Assembly: GCF_022201045.2 (NCBI RefSeq)
Contig: NC_068556.1
Coordinates: forward strand, 1,404,001-1,468,000
Direction: 5' to 3'
From: Citrus sinensis
Lineage: Eukaryota > Streptophyta > Magnoliopsida > Sapindales > Rutaceae
DNA: 64,000 nt
Below are positions 24,397-34,655 of the stretch, in pieces. The notes under the pieces are model-generated. The model was not told the DNA's origin, made no database searches, and saw only the letters and a list, made by a program, of their open reading frames with translations. A program made the position numbers and the translations under genes. Numbering within the stretch: position 1 is the first letter of the stretch; each line of letters starts with the position of its first letter.

Positions 24397-26132
24397 TGCA
24401 TAATTGATGAATCATGATTATTGTTCTTCTTTCTTAAGGAACTACTAGATGTTGGCTTCAATTCATGATGTGATTTCTTAGGGGGTGAGCAAGCAAATTA
24501 ATTAACTTCTTTTAATTTTTGTATGGATTTTGAAACTTAGATCTTCAATCCACGCACTAGCCTTAAATGAACAACTACATGTATGCATAAACTATGTGTT
24601 ACTACCTCAGTTTTGCTTCAACTCAATGCATAAACATTGAGCAGGTTACTGCTGACAATGGATATTAAAAAAAAGTGACAAAAAACAGAAAACGAACAGA
24701 TGATATACATCATGTGGGATCGATTATTTCAAGACATCGTTTATGAAATTTATGACTTTGTACGATACAATCTTTACACATATTCATTAACATTTGATAT
24801 TTCTCTGTCACATTCACCCACTTCTAATTAATGTGTGTCATGTCCTTTTTTACGCTTTTATCGTCACATTTTTAGGTTTTAACATTTTCTCATCGTCATC
24901 TACTCGTTATATTCTCATTGCTCATAAATCTTTTTTTTTTTTAGTTCATTAATTATGCCGTAATGTTAAAGTTATTCCACGTTAGTTGTGAAAGAGACCG
25001 GCAGCCTAAAACACGTAGCTGTAGAAATCCATACCATTGTTAACAAACCTTAATAAGTTTTCAACTTTCCTATTTTTAATCTTCGAAGTTTTTTGTCATA
25101 CCCCAAATAACTTTTCGGTACAAACACCCCAAATTCTATAGTAATTTGGTCATAAATGACAGCTCGGTGGATATCGAGAACACAGAGATTGAAAATCTGA
25201 GTGTCTTTAACAAATGAGTAGACCAGTTGGGGGGTGAAACGCTTCCCATAACATCGATGTAGAAAGAAAATATAATGCTAAGTGTTTCAACATTGAAGTG
25301 TTAATTTGAGTCCCAATTTATGTGATATTCATTCATTGAATGGTGTTTAAATAATTCTATAAGTTATAAAATCCATCGTTAAATAAATGAGTGGCACATG
25401 ATCTAAATATTAGAATCTCTAACATTATTGTAGAAATAATAACTTTTCACCATTTAATCTCACAGGTCTTATAACATTCGTCTTAAATTCTCATCACATG
25501 GTGAAAAGTGATGAGAATGCATTTTTCATCCTTGATAGAAATAATATTTATCACTTCTATCCCTACTAGATTTTTAATTACTTGTTTCACCACTCCTATT
25601 TAGAGATAGCAGAATTAATTGTAAACATAAGGATAAAACAATCATTCAATAAGTGATATTTTACAATTTAAATTAAGATTTGACTTGGTTATTGAGATTA
25701 GAAGAAAATGAAAAAATGAAAGCGCTCTTTTCGTTATTACATAGAATTAATCTTTTTTTTTTCTTTTCTTGAATTTTGGCATCAAACTACTTAAAAATAT
25801 CATAAAATCCTCTACCAAAGAGTAGAATAATAAATGAACAAAAATATCAACTTTACATGTTATCTCCCTTAGGAGTCCTAAGGGAGGGATGAAACATGTA
25901 ATCAAACATGCATTCTCTCTAAATAGTACTATTACTAGTAGTAGTAGTGGTAATAATAATAATAATAAATGTATATATTAATAGTGTTTGTATAAGGCAT
26001 ATTTTAACACCTCTTGGAAATATCGACATTAAATCTCGTCATCCTGTTTAGATTTTCGTTATTTGAACACATATAGTGAAATCAACAATGAATGTTCTTA
26101 GAAAATATAACAAAAAACCTCATTGTTCTATC
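24397..26132. other. AT-rich noncoding DNA
   Basis: No gene seen. An imperfect (AGT)n/(AAT)n tract lies at about 25935-25968. The palindrome-like segment at 25860-25885 (CTCCCTTAGGAGTCCTAAGGGAG) is a short perfect inverted repeat of unknown meaning. Confidence 0.55.
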
Positions 26133-26305
26133 GCTCCGTTTGGTATTGAGATAACATTAAAATATTTAATAAATATTAACTGTAGTAACTTGAAAGTTAA
26201 ATTGATTTAATTAACTACTTTTATGATAAAAAAATTATAATATTTTTATCAAAATTATTATTTAAAAATTATATTTAACATATACTACCATTAATTTTTA
26301 TTTCA

Positions 26306-26359
<54 letters not shown>

Positions 26360-26407
26360 ATATTATTTGTAGCTTGATCGATCCAACACCTCAATACCAA
26401 ACTCTCA
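26133..26407 (+). mobile_element. MITE family A, copy 2, containing an (AT)n tract
   Basis: Terminal inverted repeats read CTCCGTTTGGTATTGAG at the left and, as complement, GAGAGTTTGGTATTGAG at the right. The interior matches copies at 9555-9790 and, inverted, 63542-63815. A long AT microsatellite (26310-26356) has expanded inside it. It has no coding capacity. Tourist- or hAT-like by general appearance, but no target duplication could be fixed at this copy. Confidence 0.75.
26310..26356. repeat. (AT)n microsatellite
   Basis: About 46 bases of AT dinucleotides inside a MITE; probably highly variable between individuals. Confidence 0.95.
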
Positions 26408-26673
26408 CAAAATTCCCAGAAAAACAAATCCTGACTTTCATAACTTCTGCAAGAAACCAAGAAGGTATTTACTGTTTATTCTTTACTCTTTAATTTCAGA
26501 TCGGCTCACATCACATAGTAAAAGGCACATTACAAGAAAAATACCTGGGTCTTTTCTATTAGACTTATGCTACAACTCGCAAGATTATTTTTGTTCTTAT
26601 ACAAAAATTTTACCGGTGAAAAGACTGATTAATCATCGCACACAACTCACATAACGCCATAATAATCAATTAA

Positions 26674-26801
26674 GGCAAATGCTATGTTACAATTAATGTA
26701 ACATACACACTCAATAACAACCACACAAATTGTATGGGTCCATCATTTATGTGTTTGTTGTTGAGTGTGTATGTTACATTAATTGTAACATAGGGACTCC
26801 C
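26674..26801. mobile_element. 128-bp foldback MITE with 9-bp target duplication (Mutator-like)
   Basis: Exact direct repeats ATCAATTAA flank it at 26665-26673 and 26802-26810. The arms are almost perfect inverted repeats of about 40 bases (CTATGTTACAATTAATGTAA and onward through CACACTCAA), each arm itself holding the smaller palindrome TTACAATTAATGTAA. Only a short loop of about 30 bases separates them. There is no coding capacity. Such DNA forms a strong hairpin and could be a small-RNA source if transcribed. Confidence 0.85.
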
Positions 26802-26924
26802 ATCAATTAATATCCAATCATTGAAGTTTGAAGAGTCGTCATTAATTAATATAATAATTTATTATATTTATATCTGCACAACTCCAAATTCCAGATATAT
26901 ATGTACTTACAATCTCTTCTTCAA

Positions 26925-27284
26925 CTACAAGCAAGCCAAAATCTCCCCAGAGACAATTGGCGCCACTTGCGACGGCGATGCCGGCAGCCGCGACGAGAAG
27001 TTGACACGCAACTCATCGGCGTCGTCTCTCCTCATCTCGTCTTCGAAATTCAGCGAGTAACTCAACGGGTCGTACCTAAAATCGGCCGAATTCGGACGCC
27101 TCCGATTCTTGGAACCGATCATTGAGAAAATACCCCAGCGCGGCGACCTCGGCTGATGCTGCTTTAGTACGTCGTCGTCTTCGCTGTCGAGAGCCCTCAG
27201 CTTACTGTGAGGCGATCGACCGAAACAGCAAATGGATGATTTGATCCTGTGTTTAAACGATGGAGACACACATTCGCTGTACAT
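26925..27284 (-). CDS. Small plant-specific protein with YDPLSYSLNFED motif (119 aa)
   Basis: Single-exon gene of unknown function. The start is placed at the ATG at 27284-27282 (MYSECVSPSFKHRIKSS), not at the upstream end of the open frame, because the preceding translation lacks protein character and overlaps the probable TATA box at 27401-27410. Layout: a short N-terminus with a Cys pair (SSICCFGRSP), an acidic patch (ALDSEDDDVLKQ), a basic linker (SKNRRRPNSADF), the conserved RYDPLSYSLNFED and a tail that ends LACL. It resembles the 147-aa protein at 19925-20368 in motif and order and is probably a distant paralogue. No signal peptide or membrane segment. Good evidence for a gene from the shared motif; biochemical role unknown. 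Confidence 0.8.
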   Translation of the reverse strand: MYSECVSPSFKHRIKSSICCFGRSPHSKLRALDSEDDDVLKQHQPRSPRWGIFSMIGSKNRRRPNSADFRYDPLSYSLNFEDEMRRDDADELRVNFSSRLPASPSQVAPIVSGEILACL

Positions 27285-27393
27285 TGTCTCAAATTTTTCA
27301 AGGAAAAATGAATCGAAAATCGGAAATAAATAACTTGGTGTGTGTGAGTTTGTTTGTTCTGTGAAAATGGTGACGGGAAGGGAGGTGAGTGGG

Positions 27394-27410
27394 CACGTGG
27401 GATATAAATA
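27394..27410 (-). promoter_or_regulatory. TATA box and G-box of the 119-aa gene
   Basis: On the minus strand CTATTTATATC (27401-27410) reads as a TATA box about 120 bases before the ATG. It is followed immediately by CCACGTGCCC, with the CACGTG core at 27394-27399. A G-box directly at the core promoter is consistent with light- or ABA-related bZIP/bHLH control, which is inference from the motif only. Confidence 0.5.
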
Positions 27411-28786
27411 GTTTGGTGGAGTTAACGGTCGGTAACGGATAGCGACGCGAGCGAGTATTGGCGATGAATGTGGACAAAATGGAAACCGTGGGGCTTGCGT
27501 GGATGGATGGTGGTTTTCTGTTAAATCCGCGTGCCCTTTTTGCTTTCTCGAGGGTAGTTTCGGCAAAGAATTTTCTTGGATTTCATTATGCAATTTCACG
27601 GCTAATATTATCTTTCTTTTTTGTTTTTTTAGTAAAGTAGCTGGAAAGTCAAAATTTAGTCGGCATCCAGAGAATATGAGCCGTTTTTTGGACGGTGAAA
27701 GTTAAATTTCGATGTTATTTAAGAAAAAAATATCAGATATTTATCACTTGAGTCCTTATTGCTTGTCAAAAGAGACTCAAAGACTAGAGATTTTAAAAAT
27801 ATTTACTTAAAATTCTTCTTTTTTTTTTTTTTTTGGCAATCACAATTCACCAAGCATGATTGATAGGTATATCTCATGATCCAGTTAACAATAGCCTGAA
27901 AATAACATTTATGCATAATGTTTTTGACGGATTTCTCTTTTGTCACCAAAGAAAATAGTTGAGCCAAGCTCGTTTAAAATCTACTGTATTAACAAAATAA
28001 ACCGACTTATAATTCTTATGACTCGAGAATCTACTTGTTCGACTTGAAGGTCAACTTGTCCAAGTCACTAAGATAAATGTGTGCAAAACGTGTCTTATTT
28101 TTTTAGGTACTTAAGACATGAACTATGATCCTACATAATTATTACCCATAAAATGCATAAACAATTGACGATTGAATGTCAAGGTGGCCTAAATCCCATG
28201 AGATAATTGTCTACTAAGAGAGACGTATTTAACCAAACAATGCATCAGAGAAAGGGTTAGTAAAATCAACCAAAAAAAAAATTTACAGGAGAAAAAACCA
28301 TTCTACTTCTTTACAAGGGTGGACAAAATACATGAGAATCAAACCAAACTAACAATTTCGATTTAGTTTTTAAAATTTAAACAAATCAATCGGTTTAATC
28401 TAAAAAAAATCAAGAACCAAAAGAGGGGAAAATACGGAGGATTTAATGGAAAAGATTAAAAAATTGAATTGAAACACAATTCGGTCCAAATTGATTTTAA
28501 TTTTTAGGTAAATTAATTCAGTTCAACTGGATTTTACAAAAAACTATACTAAATCGCCTTTCCACACGCGATTCAACGATGCACCACAAATCTCTATTGA
28601 AGAACTTTAATTTAAATCTAGTTTTGTCAATTTATTTTATCTTTCTCCTACATCAAATAGCTAACTTAAGTATCGCTGGGTTTTCATCAGAATCCCCTCT
28701 AGCATGTCCTACCATTTTCTATGATTGGTAGGTGAAGAAATTAGAGGTCTGCTCAGTAAATAGAGCCAGTTCATGTTGGCCCCCCC

Positions 28787-28817
<31 letters not shown>

Positions 28818-30661
28818 AAAACTATTTAGGTTCTTCATTATCATATTATTATTATTACTACCATCACCACCACCACTATCACCCAGTAAAGCTAAAATTA
28901 GTTATAAAAATCAATAAATGAGTAAATATAGCCATATAAGTAGTTATTAGAATTGAACCAAATCAAATCTACAAAAAGTTATTAAATTGGATATAAAAGT
29001 AAATGATGTCACCACCATTAATGCTGTTTCAGTCCATGACACTGTATGGGAGTCATTTTTCAAGGAATCATCATATTAATAAATTAATTTTTTTTCTTAT
29101 TTTAAGTTTTAAGAAAATCACTACTGTTTTTTATACCCTGATATCATCTTCAATCGGTTAAAACAACTTACCATCTTCATTTAACTGAAATACTCTCACA
29201 GTCATGAACTCAATCAAAAGGTCAAGTTTGTTCAAATACTAGCAGACACAAAATGCAATTAGAGGCGATTTAAGTCATATTTTTAAAACTTTGGGTCTTT
29301 AAGTTATTTTTCTCAAACAATAAGGACGTAAATGATAAAAACCAAAAACCTTAATATTGCGGATAAGTATTGCTTACGATATTACTCTTGTGCCCACAAA
29401 GAATCTTCGTCAGTACCTAGTCAGCAGTGCGGGCCTTTTCAGGCCTTTGGTTGCTGCTCTGGTTTAGGAAACAGGAGACTGGTTTTCTACTTATTTTGAA
29501 AAGAGTCCAAAGTCCAACGTGGAGTAGTAGTAACTATATTTCTCTAATCCCGCCGGTTAAGTAAAAGCTAATTAAGTACCAACACGCAAGTCCAAACGCG
29601 GCCGAAAAGCATACGAATTGGCTGATAGTGCCTTGTCTCCTAAAACGAGTGATTAAAAAGGGACGCGTGGCATGTGTTTTGAAGTTAGCGTGGGAGATGC
29701 AGCGTATGCGAGCAGCTAACCAATGCCTGCCTCCCAACGTCGGCTCGGCTCTTAGATATTTATATTTTTGTTAATGGTTATAGTAACGTTAAAAATTCGA
29801 TCGATGCTCTATTTGCTCGGTGCATTTTATCCTAAGATTTTGGATTTCTTTGTTTAATCTCTTGAATTAGCAAGGGATGTTGATTAGACAACCCAATTGG
29901 ATCCGCTATTATGATTTATTAATTTTTTTAAAAAAATGAATACGTGACCAAATTGGTTGTATGCGTATTAAAATGACATGGCAATTGGTACTTTATTCTG
30001 CATCTCACTTAATCAAAATGAGATACTCATTTCAAGTGTGTATTTATATTAATGAACTAACATACCACATAATGCCCTTAATAATAAAGTTTCTTTTTTT
30101 TTTCTTCTTTTTAGAAGTTTAAATGAGAGAATATAAATCTCACTTACTCAACATTAACCATTATCTTTTATGGTAACTTAAACTCAAGTAATTTGACATT
30201 TTCCTTAAAAGAATAATCATGGCATATATAACTTTTTTCATGGTGTTCAAATAAGAAACTCACTCATTACATTTAAAATACTTATGATAAATACTAAGAC
30301 AAATACTAAATAAGTGAAAATATAGCACTAATGGATTGAAATTCTCTCGTGATTTTAACTTCTTCAAAATAAATTACATTAACTTGATTGGTGGTAAATA
30401 TATTAAAATATGATTGTTTTTAATTCTTAACCTTGCATTAATGTGCTCCAAAGAAAAATACCTAACTTAGGCATCAGTACATTGTAATTCCTTGATAGAT
30501 TTATGAAATTCAATCAAGTGCGTGCCTTGGTGCATATTAGAATCACGTACCATTTGATCATTGGTCGAGCGACGGAATGCCAACCAATAATTAAGTGATA
30601 CGTGGCATGTCGCACACAATAGCGAATGTGACAATATGATCAATATTCCAAATTCATTAAG
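27411..30661. other. Noncoding intergenic DNA with a C homopolymer
   Basis: No gene recognised. It holds the C28 run at 28780-28807 followed by A14, T-rich tracts near 27818-27833, and ACC/ATT microsatellite-like DNA near 28845-28885. Short frames at 28732-28917 and 29534-29737 are compositional. Confidence 0.55.
28780..28821 (+). repeat. C28-A14 double homopolymer
   Basis: 28 consecutive C followed by 14 A. The complement is a G28 run capable of quadruplex formation. The exact length is likely uncertain in sequencing data. Confidence 0.95.
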
Positions 30662-31124
30662 GGCTAATTTGGTAATGTTGTAATTTTTAGAATAATCGTT
30701 GTTAGATGTGCTGTAGAAATACCAACTGTTAAGAGAATCGATTAAATATTTGGCACAATTTATTTTTAAAAGTATTGCAGGTTTTTGAAGCAGTCGTATA
30801 TGTTTAGTAAATTTTATTGTTAAATTGCTGTAAGAATATAAATGAATGAATTGAATATAGCGTGAAAAAAATTTACTAACACATTATTAAACATGTATAT
30901 AATTTTTTTATTGTGTATAAATAATAATTAATAACTAAAATAAATATTTTATACTATTAATTTTATTTTTTATTTTGTTATCTCAATATAATTGGTAATA
31001 ATGATAATATTTTTAAAGTTAATGATTTTACTCTCTAATTAATAAAGATAGTTATGCATTTTTATAATAGAACCGATTCTCAAAATTAGATTTTGAAAAA
31101 CACCTTTATCAAACATATTATAAC
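30662..31124 (+). mobile_element. MITE family B, copy 2
   Basis: It is colinear with the complement of 14125-14768, sharing GTAATTTTTAGAATAATCGT and GTAGAAATA near one end and the TTTTGTTATCTCAATATAAT and TTTTTAAAGTTAAT blocks internally. The termini (CTAATTTGGTAA and ATCAAACAT) look like the degenerate GTTTGGTAA-type ends of small plant DNA transposons. It has no coding capacity; exact borders and target duplication are not resolved. Confidence 0.6.
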
Positions 31125-31780
31125 ACTTTTAATGTGTATCAGTCGTACATCCTAAGTTGTCAAAACGTGTCTACCGTTCACAAAACCGTTAGTCATTGTT
31201 TGTATATTAACAAAATTATAGCAAATTGATAATTTTGCCCCCGAGACTTAAATTAAGGTAAAAAGACAGAATTGTCTTCAAAATTAAGGTAAATTTTCAA
31301 TGCACAATTTTTTTTTATTTCATTAATCATAATACATATTATTAACAATTATACCTTAAGAAATTATCTATGTTATATCATAAAAATTATTAACGGTACA
31401 TATTATTAATAATTATACATATTATGCTGTAAATAATTCAAGTTGGAGCTTGGAGGAGCAAATCCTAAAAAATTCGGGTTAAAGCTTGAAGGAACAAATT
31501 TGGTCGCAAAGGAGCAATTTTTTTTTTTTTTTAAAGTTTCAGTTAAATAATGCCATTTCACATCGATGGTGTCATGATTCGATAAATGGGACGACATATC
31601 CTTTCTTATGAGGTAAACAGTACGACATGTTTTTCTTTATCAACTTATTCTATTTTCACTGGATGTCGTCGTCCTGTAAATGGGATGATAAGTCATTTTT
31701 TATTAGGTAAATTGGACAATGTGTCTTTTTTTTTTTTTTTACCAAGCAATCATTTTTTTTTAATCAAAACTTCTTCTACC
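31125..31780. other. Noncoding spacer
   Basis: No gene seen. Several imperfect repeats of a TATTAATAATTATAC-like unit occur at 31335-31430, and two related segments carry GGGACGACATATCCT and GGGATGATAAGTCAT at about 31587 and 31681, suggesting a small local duplication. Confidence 0.45.
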
Positions 31781-31783
31781 TTA

Positions 31784-32167
31784 GAGCATCTCCAAACGAG
31801 TCTTTAAATTTTACTCTTTAAATTTCAATTTGCTTACTGATGTGGCAAATAAGTGTATAAAAAAAATATAATTCCCTCCAAAAGACTCACCAAATAAGAA
31901 TAAATCAAATATTTCCCACTATTAAATTGAATTGTTATTATATTTTTTAAAAGAAACATAAATAATAATTATTGCAGTCTTATCTTTTTAATAAATAATA
32001 ATAAAATATTAATAGAAGAGGGAGAAACTCACTCGGCAATATTGAAGCGTGAGAAACAAATATTATTTGAAGAATCTAAATTAACGTGTCTTTTGGAGTG
32101 TTTAATATTAATATAGCTCTTCAAATAAGAAGTAGAATCTTATTTGAAGAGTTTTTTGGAGATGCTC
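31784..32167. mobile_element. Tourist-like (PIF/Harbinger) MITE, 384 bp, TTA target duplication
   Basis: Terminal inverted repeats GAGCATCTCCAAAC / GGTTTTTTGGAGATGCTC (complement GAGCATCTCCAAAAAACTC) are flanked on both sides by TTA (31781-31783 and 32168-32170). This end sequence and a 3-bp TWA duplication are well-known hallmarks of plant Tourist-like MITEs. The interior is AT-rich and noncoding. It lies about 0.6 kb upstream of the neurochondrin-type gene. Confidence 0.9.
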
Positions 32168-32170
32168 TTA

Positions 32171-32749
32171 AAAGATCATAATATCATATTACTCTTATGA
32201 CGTCATCACTAAACGACAACTAACAGATTAATGGTCGGTAAATACTTCAGCTTACTTAAGGTGGATAAGTGATAAACATTTAAAGTGTTGTAATATATTT
32301 AATAAAAAAGTAAAGATACAAGTGATAATTTTCTTAGTTTTAAAAATGAAAAATGCTGCTAGTCAAAATTTGCTAGCCTCAACACAAAATTAAAAGTAGT
32401 CAAGACAACTTATGGACTGGACTTGACGGAAAACGAGGCAGGCCCATCATAGGATTTGATGGCGTAACCCATTTGACACAAACCGAAAGTTGAAAAAGCA
32501 GCGAGAATTGGCATCAATTGATTGGCCAACCTGAGTACCCATAGGCAGAGTAACTGTACTCGAATCGTTCACCGGCAAGACTATGGAGTGGAGACAAAAC
32601 AAAACAAAACAAACCGCCAGCCGCCTCTCGAACCCTCTACAATGAAATTCAAATTCCATAAACAAAACTGAATCAAAATACTCTCCAAAACAATTTCCTG
32701 CAATAGACGGCTACTCGTCTCCACTTACCAAGCTTCGCTTTAATCAACA
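32171..32749. other. Upstream region of the neurochondrin-type gene
   Basis: Contains the probable promoter and 5' UTR of the plus-strand gene starting at 32750. No clear TATA box was identified. An AAAAC repeat (32598-32613) lies about 140 bases before the ATG. Confidence 0.5.
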
Positions 32750-34618
32750 ATGGTTAGCACTGAGCCACTCATCAAGCTTTCTCCAATATCTCATCTCTTA
32801 ATTTTCTCTCTCTGTATTTGTTTGCAGGACTATCGGTCACACTCACAGCCGGAAGAATCAGCTCCCTCTCCGTCGTTAGACGATTGCTTGAAGCTATTGA
32901 AAGGCGAGAGAGATGAGCAGCGCCTTGCTGGTCTGCTCGTCGTTACCAAATTCTGCAAAGGCGACGACGCTGTTTCGCTGCGTAAAATCTATGACGCCGT
33001 CGGCCCGCGGTTCCTCGACCGGCTCTTGCGGACCGGTAATCTTCTCTCTTATTATTATTCCTTATCCGTTTTAACCGAATCATTCGTTAATTTGCACTTC
33101 AAAGTGCAATATGGTAATTTTTATTTCAGGATTGGGGAAAGGAATCAATAGTGGCAATTCGAGCGAGAATCGCGATGCATATTTACAGCTATCAGTTACA
33201 GTTCTTGCTGCATTTTGCCGCGTTCCTGAGATTGCTTCTTCAGAAGACATGGTTTCAAAGGTTCCGCCGATACTCGAATTAATGCTAAAGGAGTAAGCTT
33301 CACATACTTTGTAGCTATTGATTTTTGAATTTCAGACTGTTTGTTGGTTACCTTAACTCTATAATTTGCTTTCTTGAAATGCAGGTCAGGCACATCCATT
33401 CTTGAAGAATGCTACGAATTTCTGTATTTAGTAACCAATGCTACTGGCGATGGAGTCACAACATTGTATGAGTCTGGAGGCATGAAAGTGCTGGCTTTCC
33501 AAATGTCTACTTTTGCAGATGGTGATTTGTTTTACTGTTTACTAAACTTTGACTGCATTTTTATGAGGATTCCGTTAATTTTCACCTCTACAGCATCCCA
33601 TATTATAAAATTTATATCAACATAAATTTTATGGAGTTCTTCATTCTTCTAAGGTAAAAGAGAATTAACACGGTATCATGTTAAATAGGTTCTCGTTTAA
33701 TGGAACTTGCTATTAGGCTTCTGCAATTGATGTTAAGTAAGCTGTCTCTAGAAATCATCACAAATGACTATTTATCAGAGCTTTCAACAATAGTAAGTAC
33801 ATCTCTTCTGTAACCTGTATATTATTTCTGGTGGTGATCGGACATTTCAAAGCATTCTTTTTCGTTTCAGGTGACTGTAGTAGCTAGGGAATTTGCTGTG
33901 TTGCACAATGCGCTAAAGTTTGAATCACTTCATTTACTCACTGCTGTTCTTTCTTCGAATTACTCGGTATGCTCTCATTTGTCTTATCTCTCTTTTATTT
34001 TTATTTTTTGGGTTAGAAACTCATTTAAGAGCTCCGCTTGCTCAACTTGCTCAAATTTTCAACAGTCTGTTTTATAGTTCACAGGGTAAAATATTGAAAC
34101 CTTTTCAGTTCCAATTTTGAAAATATACGACAAATTATATGTTGATCATGTAACAAGTGAAACATACATACCTACATACATACTCACTTTGCTAAATTGA
34201 GTATGTCACTAAAATACCAAAAAGCACGGATATGACTTTGTTAAGTTTAGGGATATGCGACTTAAACTGAGAATTTCCTATCTTTATGACCGATCTTACT
34301 TCAAAGTTAATGTTTTCTATAAGATAGTTTTGTATGCTGTGATAGGTTTGCTTCTTCTTTTTTTAATGAAGAGATCAAAAAGTTTCTTAAACTTTTCTGC
34401 ATATTCTTATTTTTCCCTTTTACTGCTTGTTTCATTGTTTGAACTCGTTGGGGTCATGTCTATTTTCAGGCACTGCTTCATGAAGCTCTTCGAGTAATGC
34501 CAGATAGCAAATGGTCAATGTATATGCGTGTTGGTGTTGTGGCCATTTTACAGAACCGCGTTGGTATGTTGATGTAATTTATCTAATATCATGCACTCTC
34601 TCTCTCTTTGTGTGAAAT

Positions 34619-34655
<37 letters not shown>

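Noticed and set aside
27285..27599. N-terminal extension of the 119-aa protein to 27599
   Set aside because: The extra 105 residues have no family resemblance, would cross the probable TATA box at 27401-27410, and precede a much better start MYSEC.
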